Source: Mucilaginibacter sp. UR6-1 (GTDB lineage Bacteria; Bacteroidota; Bacteroidia; Sphingobacteriales; Sphingobacteriaceae). Taken from it: a stretch of DNA of 64,000 bases. The stretch lies in assembly GCF_020880975.1 (NCBI RefSeq), contig NZ_JAJIWP010000001.1, positions 1,054,001 through 1,118,000 of the forward strand, read 5' to 3'. Below, piece after piece: positions 36,202-45,430 of the stretch. Made by a program: the position numbers and the translations under genes. Numbering within the stretch: position 1 is the first letter of the stretch; the number at the start of each line of letters is the position of its first letter. Below the pieces are notes generated by a model. The model did not search any database and was not told the DNA's origin. It saw only the letters and a list, made by a program, of their open reading frames with translations.

Positions 36202-38397
36202 TCAATAAGCCGCTTTAATAATAGTATTGTATTTGGCATACAGGGATTTCGCCGTTTCAACCGGATCTCCTTTGGCTACATCGGTATAAGCGTTATCATG
36301 TTTGTTCACCCACTGCCATTCCCAATTCTTTACCTGTTTATCAAACGCAGCTTCATCAAGTGGCTTGCCTGCTGCCATCGCTTTACTTAACGCGGTAAAA
36401 TATAGCTGCCAGCGTTGCTTATAATATCCTTTTATTAAGCCCGACCATTGCCTGTTCGAGTATTCGCGCAGGCCGCTTTCCTTATCGCCCCAAAGGGTTA
36501 CCAGGTCGCGCGCGTTAAATTCATACAGATCCTTCTCACTGGCTGTGATGCCGTTTGCCCTTGCTTCGTTTATCCATTTACCCAATAAAAAATCCTTGCG
36601 GGTGGCAAGCAGTGCATCCATATCATCCATCAGTTGTAAAAAAGCGTTGCTATAGCGTTTAAATTCCTCTTTATTATTGTTTTTATAGGCCGATACCCAT
36701 TGCTGCTGCAGCGGCGTGGCATAGTTGGCCAATACCTGTCGGGTAACATCAACCACATCGTACTGATAGCCATCACTTTGTTTCAGGCTGTCGCTCGCGT
36801 TGAGCAGTAATTCCCAGGCCTGTACCAGTTGCATAGGGTCATAATTGAGCTTGGTTAATACCCTGTCGATAGTTTTTTGCTGTGTTGGGCGTGCTACTAT
36901 GATTGATTCAGGGCCTCCCTCGGTAAGGCCACCGCTATAAACAGAATTTAATAGCAGGTTCCACGCCTTATCAGCATTGGTATTTATGGCACCATAACGG
37001 CGCTGGGCATAGTTTTTTATCCATTCATCGGCATCAATGGGTGTATCTCGCCATACGTTCTCCAGCATCAGGGCAAATAGCGCCGGGTTTTGCTCTATCC
37101 CTTCGGGTGTAAGGCCGATACCGAGCATTTGCTTTGATTCCGGATCGTGCAGGGCAATAGCCGGATCAGCCGCCACATGGCGCATACGGCCGAACATGCT
37201 GATGTTGCCGCCAAAATTTTGCAACATATTCCATATCCATGGTTTGCCATAGTAAGCGTCGGTACGGTTCCATACCGGGTGCGATTCGCTGTACAGATCA
37301 AGCACGATCATATGCTCATCGGGCACTGCATTCAGCAGCGCCTTTATTTGTTGCTGCTGCCAAAATTTGCTGTTATAATGGAACATCCAGCCCTGCATAA
37401 CCCATACGGCCTTTGGGTCGGCGGCGGTCATGGAGTGGAGTACCTTTTTGCTCATTCCGTCGAGATAGGTAGAGTCATTAGTTGGCGGTATGTTCTCATT
37501 AAAGGTATCTGCCGAGTAAAGGTGGTCGGTACCAAATTCTTTGGTTTGCGCCTCTATGTATTTTTTGCCGATCTGCTCAAACATGGCATCATCCGGGTCG
37601 AGTATGTACACATCAGGAAAACCGGCATCCCAATTGGTTTTTTTAACCCTGGCATTCGGGAATTTTTGCTTGAACGATGACGGCACATGCCCGGTAAATG
37701 ACGACAGTACCGGTGTCATCCCGAAAGCACGCTCACGCTCCAGTATCTGCTTTTGCAATTGTTTGTGGCTATCCATCCAATGCTGCGGCAAAGGGCCACC
37801 CCAGGCATCAATATTACCCATCCAAAACCATGAAAAGTATGCCGGGCCGCTAAAAAAGGCATCAAGCTCCTTATCGGTAAAGCCCATATCTTTATATACC
37901 TGCTGCCATATAGCCTCCTCACCGGTTATAGCCAACGGCATGTTGATGCCGTTAAGTGCCATCCAGTCGATCTCCTTTTGCCAGCGTTTCCAATCCCACC
38001 AGGCCATGGTATAATTAAAGGTGCAATAGTTTAAGTAGTAGCGGTATTTGTAAGGTGTGGCTTTATGAATTTTATCGTTAACCACAGGCAATGTTGCAGG
38101 CAGGTTAAGGTTAGTACCGTTCCAGCCAATATCGGCAAAACAATAGTTTTTAAGGTAATAGTTTAACGCCGAAGCTACAGACAGGCCGTTGCTTCCGCGT
38201 AAAACGATCTTACCATCCCGGTTGTCCAACTCAAAAACATCCTTACCATTATCCTGCCGTACATCCTCAATTATAAATGAATTGCCCCTGCCCGGTATAA
38301 CCCTCTCAATAAAAGCCTGTAAGGCCGGTTTGTTTACCTGCGCGTAAGTTTGAACACTAACTGCAAAAATTAAAAACGTAAGCAGACCTTTCTTCAT
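36202..38397 (-). CDS. GH89 alpha-N-acetylglucosaminidase (NAGLU-like)
   Basis: This 731-residue secreted enzyme has a signal peptide (about 1-19), an N-terminal alpha/beta domain (about 20-100), and a TIM barrel with the GH89 landmarks NYCTFNYTMAWWDWKRWQKE, DWMALNGINMPLAITGEEAIW, SADTFNENIPP and MLQNFGGNISMFGRM. The catalytic pair should be E301 (FNEN) and E432 (TPEGI). Their spacing of 131 residues agrees with the 130 between E316 and E446 in human NAGLU. A helical C-terminal domain ends the chain. The enzyme releases terminal alpha-GlcNAc. It heads the GH89-NagX-GH92 operon, separated from SusD by a terminator hairpin. Confidence 0.94.
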   Translation of the reverse strand: MKKGLLTFLIFAVSVQTYAQVNKPALQAFIERVIPGRGNSFIIEDVRQDNGKDVFELDNRDGKIVLRGSNGLSVASALNYYLKNYCFADIGWNGTNLNLPATLPVVNDKIHKATPYKYRYYLNYCTFNYTMAWWDWKRWQKEIDWMALNGINMPLAITGEEAIWQQVYKDMGFTDKELDAFFSGPAYFSWFWMGNIDAWGGPLPQHWMDSHKQLQKQILERERAFGMTPVLSSFTGHVPSSFKQKFPNARVKKTNWDAGFPDVYILDPDDAMFEQIGKKYIEAQTKEFGTDHLYSADTFNENIPPTNDSTYLDGMSKKVLHSMTAADPKAVWVMQGWMFHYNSKFWQQQQIKALLNAVPDEHMIVLDLYSESHPVWNRTDAYYGKPWIWNMLQNFGGNISMFGRMRHVAADPAIALHDPESKQMLGIGLTPEGIEQNPALFALMLENVWRDTPIDADEWIKNYAQRRYGAINTNADKAWNLLLNSVYSGGLTEGGPESIIVARPTQQKTIDRVLTKLNYDPMQLVQAWELLLNASDSLKQSDGYQYDVVDVTRQVLANYATPLQQQWVSAYKNNNKEEFKRYSNAFLQLMDDMDALLATRKDFLLGKWINEARANGITASEKDLYEFNARDLVTLWGDKESGLREYSNRQWSGLIKGYYKQRWQLYFTALSKAMAAGKPLDEAAFDKQVKNWEWQWVNKHDNAYTDVAKGDPVETAKSLYAKYNTIIKAAY

Positions 38398-38430
38398 CAG
38401 TATAATTTAGAATATGATGTTTGATATATT

Positions 38431-38466
38431 AAAAATACCGGCAGCCTGACGTAATGAGGCTGCCGG
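38431..38466 (-). terminator. Terminator after SusC-SusD of PUL 3
   Basis: A perfect 10-bp GC-rich stem (38438-38447 with 38457-38466, core CCGGCAGCCT) is followed on the - strand by a TATTTTT tract. It lies between the SusD stop and the GH89 start on the same strand, so transcription of the enzyme genes must read through it or start anew. Confidence 0.82.
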
Positions 38467-38485
38467 CATGTTGAACTTATTAAAT

Positions 38486-39964
38486 TTAGAAATTAGGGTT
38501 TTGAATTAAAACGCCCTTACTTTTATCAATCTCTTCCTGCGGAATTGGATAATAGTAGTGTTTTGGCCTCACAAAAGTTACGGTTTTATTCCTGTCAATA
38601 GGCGCTTTTGATACAGCACGGTTATAAATGGCGGCAATATCAACAATATTCGCTTTATCCCAGCGCATTAAATCCTGATGGCGCTCGCCTTCACCGGCCA
38701 GTTCAACACGGCGTTCGTGTATTAGCTGTGCCATACCCGCGCCAACTACCAGCGGCAGCGATGTTGAAGCACGCCTGCGCACCTGATTGATCAGTGCGTC
38801 GCCCGCGCCCGCGCCTTGTGTGCGTATCAAGGCTTCGGCAACTAACAGGTAAATATCCGCCGAACGCATCAGTGGCACGGCATAGCTATGGTCAGGCCCG
38901 CCGCCATCAGCCTCAGTATTAAATACGGCGTATTTTTTAAAGCTGAAACCTGTTGATGAAAGGTCGGCAGTAAAAGTAGTTAATCCTTTACCATCACCCA
39001 GATCAACCTGGTCGCCTACACTTAACAGCGTGGCTGCCTTGCGCGGGTCGTTGGCCTCAAACTCATCAGCAAGGCCCTGCAATGGCTGACTAAAACCATA
39101 CCCTCCCCATGGCCGCGGAATGTAATAAATGGTATAATCGTTCTGTATCACATTCTGCACCGCCTGTACGGCAAACAAAATTTCTTTACTGCTTTCGTTA
39201 GCGCGGGTAAAGTTATCGGCATAATTTGCGGCAAGCGCGTAATTGCTGTTGTTAACTACCTGCTGACCGGCGGCTATAGCTTCGGGGAATTTTTCCCAGT
39301 ACATATACAACTTGGTTAGCAAACCCAATGCTGTACCCTTGCTCACGCGGCCACGATCAGCAGCACCATAGCTTTCAGGTAGCAGATCAACCGCTTTAAG
39401 CAGATCGGCTTCAATTTGCTTCCTCACCTCTTCAATGGTTGATTTTGGCTTGTTAAAATTCTGATTGGTGTAATCCTCATCAGTAATAATAGGCACATCG
39501 CCATAAATAACCATTAAGCGCCAGTAACCAAAGGCGCGCATAAAATAGGCTTCGCCCATGCTGCGGTTTTTAATGGCTTCGCTTATCGCTGTAATTTTAG
39601 GGATATTGATGATGCAGTTGGTTGAGCGGTTAACCGTTTCGTACTTCCATTTCCAGCTATAACGCACCTGCGCGTTGGAGGCATCGTAGGTTAAATTTTC
39701 AATTGCTTCATCCTCACTGTGGTCGCCGGAGCGCCAGTAATCATCAGATGCTACATCAAAAGTAGTTTCGGCGTGTGAGATGTAGTCTTCTCCCTCTAAT
39801 AAACTGTAAATACCGGTTATGGCATTTACGGCATCAGCCTCGTTAAGGAAGTAGTTGTCAGTATTGTACACCCCTTTCTGATCCAGATCAAGGGCTTTTT
39901 TACAGGCAGGGGCAAAAGTTATACCCATCGCCATCATCATATATATTATATTTTTTGCTTTCAT
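38486..39964 (-). CDS. SusD-like nutrient-binding lipoprotein (PUL 3)
   Basis: This 492-residue RagB/SusD-family lipoprotein has a lipobox (ITFAPACKKALDLDQ, Cys21). Family features are EAYFMRAFGYWRLMVIYGDVPII (about 135-160), GRVSKGTALGLLTKLYMYWEKFPEAI and the C-terminal LIHERRVELAGEGERHQDLMRWD with ending HYYYPIPQEEIDKSKGVLIQNPNF. It lies 5 bases after its SusC partner. It binds glycan at the surface in this family. Linked enzymes (GH89, GH92) suggest a glycan with alpha-GlcNAc and alpha-mannose ends. Confidence 0.95.
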   Translation of the reverse strand: MKAKNIIYMMMAMGITFAPACKKALDLDQKGVYNTDNYFLNEADAVNAITGIYSLLEGEDYISHAETTFDVASDDYWRSGDHSEDEAIENLTYDASNAQVRYSWKWKYETVNRSTNCIINIPKITAISEAIKNRSMGEAYFMRAFGYWRLMVIYGDVPIITDEDYTNQNFNKPKSTIEEVRKQIEADLLKAVDLLPESYGAADRGRVSKGTALGLLTKLYMYWEKFPEAIAAGQQVVNNSNYALAANYADNFTRANESSKEILFAVQAVQNVIQNDYTIYYIPRPWGGYGFSQPLQGLADEFEANDPRKAATLLSVGDQVDLGDGKGLTTFTADLSSTGFSFKKYAVFNTEADGGGPDHSYAVPLMRSADIYLLVAEALIRTQGAGAGDALINQVRRRASTSLPLVVGAGMAQLIHERRVELAGEGERHQDLMRWDKANIVDIAAIYNRAVSKAPIDRNKTVTFVRPKHYYYPIPQEEIDKSKGVLIQNPNF

Positions 39965-39969
39965 GGAGA

Positions 39970-42900
39970 TTATAATTTAACTGTTGCACCAAATGTTATT
40001 GTACGTACTGCCGGGTATTGCGCCACGTCAACACCGCGTTGTAAGTTGCCGTTGGTATAACCCAGTTCAGGGGTGTATCCCTTATAACCGGTAATCATAA
40101 ACACGTTTTGGCCAGAAGCATACAGGCGCACGCTGTTTAACGCTGCCTTTTTGCTCCACGCCTTTGGCAAGGTGTAGCCTATGGTTACGTTTTTAAGGCT
40201 GAAATAGCTGCCACTCTCTACAAACAGGTCAGAGGTGCGGTAGTTATCATTAGCCCTGTCAAGCGACATGCGTGGGATGGTATTGCTGGTTCCGGCGTCC
40301 GTCCAGCGGCCCAGGGTTTCACTGTACAGGTTGAACGGATAGGTTGGGTCGATACCCTGCATCCTGTCGGCATTGTAAAGGCTCACACCAAATACACCGG
40401 TAAAATTGGCGGCGAGGTCAAACCCTTTGTAGGATACACTGCCCTGCAAGCCTGCAGTAACGTTAGGGTTTGGATTACCCAGGTTAGTACGGTCATTACC
40501 ATCTATCAAACCATCATTATTGAGGTCAAGAAAACGTACATCGCCGGGTTTTATGTTAGCTTTTCGCGAATCATTGGCCAAAGCCGGGTCGCTGTCAATT
40601 TCGGCCTGGGTTTGATAAAGTCCATTGGTTTTCCAACCATAAAATGACGCTATAGGTTGCCCCTCATAGGTACGTGATATTTCCTGGCTTGAACGGCCAT
40701 AAACCGTTGAACCAATAAAAGTACCCGGCCCGTTAAGCGTAGTAACCTTGTTTTTGATGAACGATGCGTTGGCACCTACGGTATATTTAACCTCGCTGCC
40801 TCCCTGGTAGTTAATATCAACCTCAAAACCCTTATTGCTCATTTCACCAATGTTTTGAAAAGGAATGGTAACCAGGCCATAAGCACCCACTAATGATGGG
40901 GCTATAAGCATATCCTTAGTGGCCTTGTTAAAATAAGTAACCGTGGTATTTAATTGATTATTCAAGAACCCGGCCTCTAAGCTCACGTTGGTCATGGCGG
41001 TGCGTTCCCAATGTATATCGGGGTTGGCAATGGTTGTAATGGCCGAGCCACTTACCCCTGTACCGCCAAAGGCGTAACCACCATTACCGTAGGTATTATT
41101 GATACTGATGGTGCTCAGGTACTGAAACGGCGTAACGCTTTGGTTACCTAACTCACCCCAGCCGCCGGTCAGCTTTAAATTGCTGATCCAGTTTATATCT
41201 TTAATAAATTGCTCGTTTGATAAGCGCCAGCCTAATGAGAACGCCGGAAAGTATCCCCACCGGTTATTATCGGCAAAGCGCGATGAACCATCAGCACGGA
41301 ATGTTACCGTTGCCAGGAAGCGCCCGTCGTAATCATAAAATGCCCTGGCAAAGCCTGATGCCAATGCCGATGGCGCATCGTAAGCACCGGTAGCGCTAAA
41401 TAATGATGTACCGTTGTTTAACACACGCTGATTGGGATCGGTATCATCAAAACCTACACGGCCCGCGCCAAAATTGCTGCCTTTAAAGTTTTGGTATGAT
41501 ACACCACCGGTAAACGTTAAATGGCTTTTACCAAACTCCTTGTCGTAGGTCAAAAAGCCTTCTAACAATTGAGAGCTGATTTCATTTTCGCCCTGTGTAA
41601 GTGTTGAAACTGTGGTTTGCCTTGCCTGGTTAACATCAGCCAGTTGAAAGTTATAGGTACGGCCTATGGCACCATCAAAAGCATAATTTACACGAAATTT
41701 AAGTTCTTTAAGTATGGTAACCTCGGCAAAAGCATTGGCAAGCGCCCGGTATTTACGGTTATATCTATCTGTTTGCTGTATGGTTGAGTATGGGTTATTA
41801 ATATCACCCAACTGGTTGGCAAACGCTTTTGATGTACCGAATGTACCATCAGGGTTAACGGTTGGTATGGCCGGGTTAAACCTCAATGCCGAAAATATTA
41901 AACCCGTTTGCGAGTTGTTATTATCAAACCCGTTATTGTTGGCAAAGGTAAGCTGCACATTTTCGCCAAGCTTTAACCATGGTTTTACTTTATGCTCGGA
42001 GTTTATACGCACGCTGTAACGCTTAAAGTCTGATTTATCGATAATACCTTTCTCGTTATAAATTGAAGTTGAGATATAATAAGTTGATACATCGTTACCG
42101 CCCTGTAGGTTAACATCACCATAGGTTACATGCCCGGTGCCCATAATGGCACGCTGCCAGTCGGTACGCTGGGTTGAGTAATAACTATCATTCCATGGTG
42201 CTTCAATGTCAACGCCATCATTGGTATAGCGCTCACGTTTCAGGGTATACAGATCGGGCGCGGTAAGCAGGCTTATGTATTTGGTGGAATTGGAGAAGCC
42301 ACTGTAAAAATTCACGCTGGTTGATAGCTTTTGGCTGTAAGTACCTTTTTTAGTAGTAACCAACACCACACCGTTGGCCGCCCTTGTACCATAAATGGCA
42401 CTTGATGAGGCATCCTTCAATATATCAACAGAGGCAATATCATTAGGGTTAATATCATTTAACGCATCAGGGTTACTGGTGGGCACACCATCAATAACAA
42501 TCAGCGGGTTGGCATCATTAAGCGTACCTGTACCCCTTATCCTGATGCTTGGCGCGGCACCCGGCGAGCCATCGTTACGTACAATGTTTACACCGCTTGC
42601 CCGTCCTTCAAGCGCCTGAGCGGCAGTGGTTACGGGCAAATTTTGTATATCAGTACCCTTTACATTGGCTACAGAACCCGTTAGATCAACCTTTTTACTG
42701 GTACCGTAACCTACCACCACTACCTCGCCAAGTGCTGATGGTAATGCGGATAAGGTTACATTTACGGGCTGATCGCCGGTAATGGTAACAAGCTTTTTTT
42801 CGAACCCGATGTAAGTAAACTCCAGCACGCCGTTTACCTGCGCGTTGATGCTGAACGCGCCGTTTACATCGGTTGTGGTTGCTACATTACTGCCCTGAAG

Positions 42901-43341
42901 CCTTACCGTTACACCAATAAGCGGCTGACCGACAGAATCAATTACCCGGCCTTTTACAAGTATCTGGTTGCTTGCATTTTCGGCCGTTGAAATAATAACC
43001 ACGTGCCCGTCGGCCATTTTGTAGGATAGCTTATCATCTATCAACCTGTTAAGCACCTGCTCAACGGTAGCATCCTTTACATTCAAATCAACACGGCCGA
43101 GTTTTTTGAGGGCGGCGTAATTGTAAAAGAAACGGTAATCACTTTGTTTTTGAATTTTGGTAAGTATGCTGCTTACCTCGGTTTGCTTAATGTTGAGTGT
43201 AAATTTTTGCTGCGAGTATACGTGCGCCGAAACCTGCATACATGTCACAAAAATCAAGAGGAAAGCTGCTTTCATTAGCAAAATAACTTTTAGGCATACA
43301 GAGGCACCCCGAATGGCAAATGCCCTTCTTGTTTTTTTCAT
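39970..43341 (-). CDS. SusC-like TonB transporter with STN signalling domain (PUL 3)
   Basis: This 1123-residue outer-membrane transducer has an N-terminal signal (about 15-42), an STN domain (about 47-112: FTLNIKQTEVSSILTKIQKQSDYRFFYNY to YKMADGHVVIIST), a carboxypeptidase-regulatory domain (about 120-200), and a plug with LGEVVVVGYGTSKKVDLTGSV, PLIVIDGVPTSNP and VDILKDASSSAIYGTRAANGVVLVTTKKG. The barrel ends AQYPAVRTITFGATVKL. The STN domain is the piece that contacts the FecR anti-sigma factor when substrate binds. FecR and the ECF sigma genes lie just upstream on the same strand, so this is a complete trans-envelope signalling set controlling its own transporter. Confidence 0.96.
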   Translation of the reverse strand: MKKTRRAFAIRGASVCLKVILLMKAAFLLIFVTCMQVSAHVYSQQKFTLNIKQTEVSSILTKIQKQSDYRFFYNYAALKKLGRVDLNVKDATVEQVLNRLIDDKLSYKMADGHVVIISTAENASNQILVKGRVIDSVGQPLIGVTVRLQGSNVATTTDVNGAFSINAQVNGVLEFTYIGFEKKLVTITGDQPVNVTLSALPSALGEVVVVGYGTSKKVDLTGSVANVKGTDIQNLPVTTAAQALEGRASGVNIVRNDGSPGAAPSIRIRGTGTLNDANPLIVIDGVPTSNPDALNDINPNDIASVDILKDASSSAIYGTRAANGVVLVTTKKGTYSQKLSTSVNFYSGFSNSTKYISLLTAPDLYTLKRERYTNDGVDIEAPWNDSYYSTQRTDWQRAIMGTGHVTYGDVNLQGGNDVSTYYISTSIYNEKGIIDKSDFKRYSVRINSEHKVKPWLKLGENVQLTFANNNGFDNNNSQTGLIFSALRFNPAIPTVNPDGTFGTSKAFANQLGDINNPYSTIQQTDRYNRKYRALANAFAEVTILKELKFRVNYAFDGAIGRTYNFQLADVNQARQTTVSTLTQGENEISSQLLEGFLTYDKEFGKSHLTFTGGVSYQNFKGSNFGAGRVGFDDTDPNQRVLNNGTSLFSATGAYDAPSALASGFARAFYDYDGRFLATVTFRADGSSRFADNNRWGYFPAFSLGWRLSNEQFIKDINWISNLKLTGGWGELGNQSVTPFQYLSTISINNTYGNGGYAFGGTGVSGSAITTIANPDIHWERTAMTNVSLEAGFLNNQLNTTVTYFNKATKDMLIAPSLVGAYGLVTIPFQNIGEMSNKGFEVDINYQGGSEVKYTVGANASFIKNKVTTLNGPGTFIGSTVYGRSSQEISRTYEGQPIASFYGWKTNGLYQTQAEIDSDPALANDSRKANIKPGDVRFLDLNNDGLIDGNDRTNLGNPNPNVTAGLQGSVSYKGFDLAANFTGVFGVSLYNADRMQGIDPTYPFNLYSETLGRWTDAGTSNTIPRMSLDRANDNYRTSDLFVESGSYFSLKNVTIGYTLPKAWSKKAALNSVRLYASGQNVFMITGYKGYTPELGYTNGNLQRGVDVAQYPAVRTITFGATVKL

Positions 43342-43367
43342 TACTTTTGTTTTGAAAATTAACGGAT

Positions 43368-43448
43368 AGAGTAAGCGCCGTCGAAAATCGTCTTACTCTT
43401 AATTAATAAGTCCCATATTTTTACAGGGAGGGGGTGCAACCCTTCCCT
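43368..43448 (-). other. Two hairpins in the leader of the STN-SusC gene
   Basis: The 197-base gap between fecR and susC contains an 8-bp perfect stem AGAGTAAG / CTTACTCT (43368-43375 with 43392-43399), 26 bases upstream of the ATG, and a GC-rich stem at 43425-43435 with 43439-43448 (one G bulge and one G-T pair). Neither is followed by a T run in the - direction, so they are not simple terminators. They may affect leader mRNA stability or translation. Confidence 0.4.
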
Positions 43449-43538
43449 TGTTTATTATATATGATGCGCTTTTCAGGAATCGGTTTGGTAAATCTTTTTC
43501 TTCATACTTTAGTTTTTGAGTTATTAATAGTTTAGTTT

Positions 43539-44603
43539 TTATTGCTTGCGTGCCAGGTACACGGTACCCTGCTCTATTTTCGCGTTTATAGGTACAATAT
43601 CTTTAAGTATATGCAGCGCGGTTTCAAGGTTCTCATTTTCAAGCACGCCGCTTATTTGTTCGTTACGTAAGGTTACATCTTCAAACACTATGCGCACATT
43701 GTATTTACGCTCCATAGCCAAAGCTGCATCAGCTAAGGTGGTATTGGCAAATATGATCTTATTCTCTATCCAGGCATTTTCAGGATAAACATTATCAACC
43801 GGTGCCGCCAAAGCAGCAACCTCATATTTTATCTGAGGCTCGCTTTTTCTATCGCCTTGTGCAGGTTTGGCAAAAGGCTTATTAATGGTAAGCTTTTCGT
43901 TAGGTGTTAATACAATCTTTTTTTCAGGGTCAGCAGTTAATTCAACCTGTACCTTACCTTCAAGCAGTGTAGTTTCAATTTTATCGTCATTACGGTAAGC
44001 TTTCAGATTAAATACCGTACCCAGTACCTTCACCGTGATACCGCCTGTATGTACATAAAATGGCTTGTGAGCATTTTTGGCTACCTCAAAAAAACCTTCG
44101 CCATCGAGCTGAACTTCACGTTTAGCACCCTGAAATTTAATTGGATACGAAAAGTGACTACCCGCGTTAAGCTTAACCCTGGTACCATCAGCCAATGTAA
44201 TCTGCTTTGTTTTACCATAAGGCACATCAATTTGCTGTATTACGGCCAGTTGGTTTTGCTGATTTTTTACATAGTTAACATATAACATGTAAGCGGCTAC
44301 CGCTACAGTCAACATAGCCGCTGCGGCACCTATCCACTTAAAATATTTTATACTGCCTACCTGCTTAACAACGGCATTATCACGGTCATCATAATTATTT
44401 ATACGTGTCCAGATAGCATCTATCTCTTTATCAATATCCAGCGGCGGCTCATCCGCTTTTTGTGAGATAGCGTAGGTAACCTGCTGCGTTTTTTTATAGT
44501 GCGGGTATTGTGCTAAAAATAATTCGAGTTCTTTCAACTCCTCCTCAGTGGCTGAACCATCCAGGCTTTTGGCCATTAGTTCAGCAAACCTTGATTTTCC
44601 CAT
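43539..44603 (-). CDS. FecR-family anti-sigma factor
   Basis: This 354-residue inner-membrane regulator has an N-terminal cytoplasmic anti-sigma region (about 1-85: RFAELMAKSLDGSATEEELKELELFLAQ), one membrane helix (about 88-108: WIGAAAAMLTVAVAAYMLYVNYV), a periplasmic FecR domain (about 120-215: DVPYGKTKQITLADGTRVKLNAGSHFSYP, KPFYVHTGGITVKVLGTVFNLKAY) and a DUF4974-type C-terminal domain (about 275-350: IIFANTTLADAALAMERKYNVRIVFED). It holds the ECF sigma inactive until the STN domain of the partner SusC signals. It is downstream of the sigma gene, with an 80-base gap. Confidence 0.94.
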   Translation of the reverse strand: MGKSRFAELMAKSLDGSATEEELKELELFLAQYPHYKKTQQVTYAISQKADEPPLDIDKEIDAIWTRINNYDDRDNAVVKQVGSIKYFKWIGAAAAMLTVAVAAYMLYVNYVKNQQNQLAVIQQIDVPYGKTKQITLADGTRVKLNAGSHFSYPIKFQGAKREVQLDGEGFFEVAKNAHKPFYVHTGGITVKVLGTVFNLKAYRNDDKIETTLLEGKVQVELTADPEKKIVLTPNEKLTINKPFAKPAQGDRKSEPQIKYEVAALAAPVDNVYPENAWIENKIIFANTTLADAALAMERKYNVRIVFEDVTLRNEQISGVLENENLETALHILKDIVPINAKIEQGTVYLARKQ

Positions 44604-44683
44604 ATCTTACTAATCTGATACAAGGACAGACACAAATACTGATTTTCCTAAACGGTTTGAAACTTTTTTTGGCAAACAGGCGA

Positions 44684-45244
44684 TTATCTAAAATTACTGA
44701 CAACGCTTTCAATTTTTTTAACAGCGATGGCAAGCTGCGCGAAAACGGTTTTGTTAGACAGGTCAAGTATCGTGGCTACTTCGTTGCAGGTAAGTCCGTC
44801 CTCTTTCACCATTTTAAATATGAGCTTACAGCGTGGGGGCAGGTTGTTTACAGCGGCTACAATTTCTTGCTGTAGCTGCTTACTGATAAGCAACTGGGAT
44901 GGATCAGCATTGAGCTGAAAATAAAGCCTGTTACCTGCATTCAGTTCGCGCGCTTTACGGGATGAGGTGCTTTTAAGGTAATTTAAACTGGCATTTTTTA
45001 CTGATACATATAAGTAAATCTCAATATTACGCACCATGGCCAAACTGTCGCGGTTATGCCATAGCTTAACAAATACATCGTTCACTATTTCTTTACCGGC
45101 TTCAGTATCATCTAAAAAAGTACAGGCAAAACGCGAAAGCTTTGTTGCCTGCATACGGTACAGGGCATTAAAAGCTGACTCATCATGATCAAAACGAACT
45201 AAATCAAAAAGTTCCTGCGTGTTCAAAACAACAGCAATTAACAA
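44684..45244 (-). CDS. ECF RNA polymerase sigma factor
   Basis: This sigma-70 family ECF protein of about 186 residues has region 2 (about 25-95: FNALYRMQATKLSRFACTFLDDTEAGKEIVNDVFVKLW) and region 4 (about 125-180: VNNLPPRCKLIFKMVKEDGLTCNEVATILDLSNKTVFAQLAIAVKKI), as in Bacteroidota FecI-like sigma factors. No ATG is available near the start: an in-frame stop lies just upstream and the first usable codon is TTG at 45244; a second TTG lies at codon 7. The chosen start gives a normal length. It should direct transcription of the PUL 3 susCD genes once released by FecR. Confidence 0.85.
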   Translation of the reverse strand: MLIAVVLNTQELFDLVRFDHDESAFNALYRMQATKLSRFACTFLDDTEAGKEIVNDVFVKLWHNRDSLAMVRNIEIYLYVSVKNASLNYLKSTSSRKARELNAGNRLYFQLNADPSQLLISKQLQQEIVAAVNNLPPRCKLIFKMVKEDGLTCNEVATILDLSNKTVFAQLAIAVKKIESVVSNFR

Positions 45245-45430
45245 CTTCTTTTTTTAAAAACGTGCTTTGTTCATTATTAAAATAACCAAAATGTTACAAA
45301 CAGATTTGCTCCCTATAATTATATCAAAGCGTTAACTTTTAATTAAAATGATTTTGTGCCTGCTATAGATATTCATCCGGTGTTTACCGTAATTGCTCTT
45401 TTAAACAAGCGGCTGCGCAAGAAAAGATTA

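Noticed and set aside
45380..45430. Possible terminator hairpin (CTTGCGCAGCCGCTTG) after the antiporter stop
   Set aside because: Only about three consistent base pairs and no T run in the right direction.
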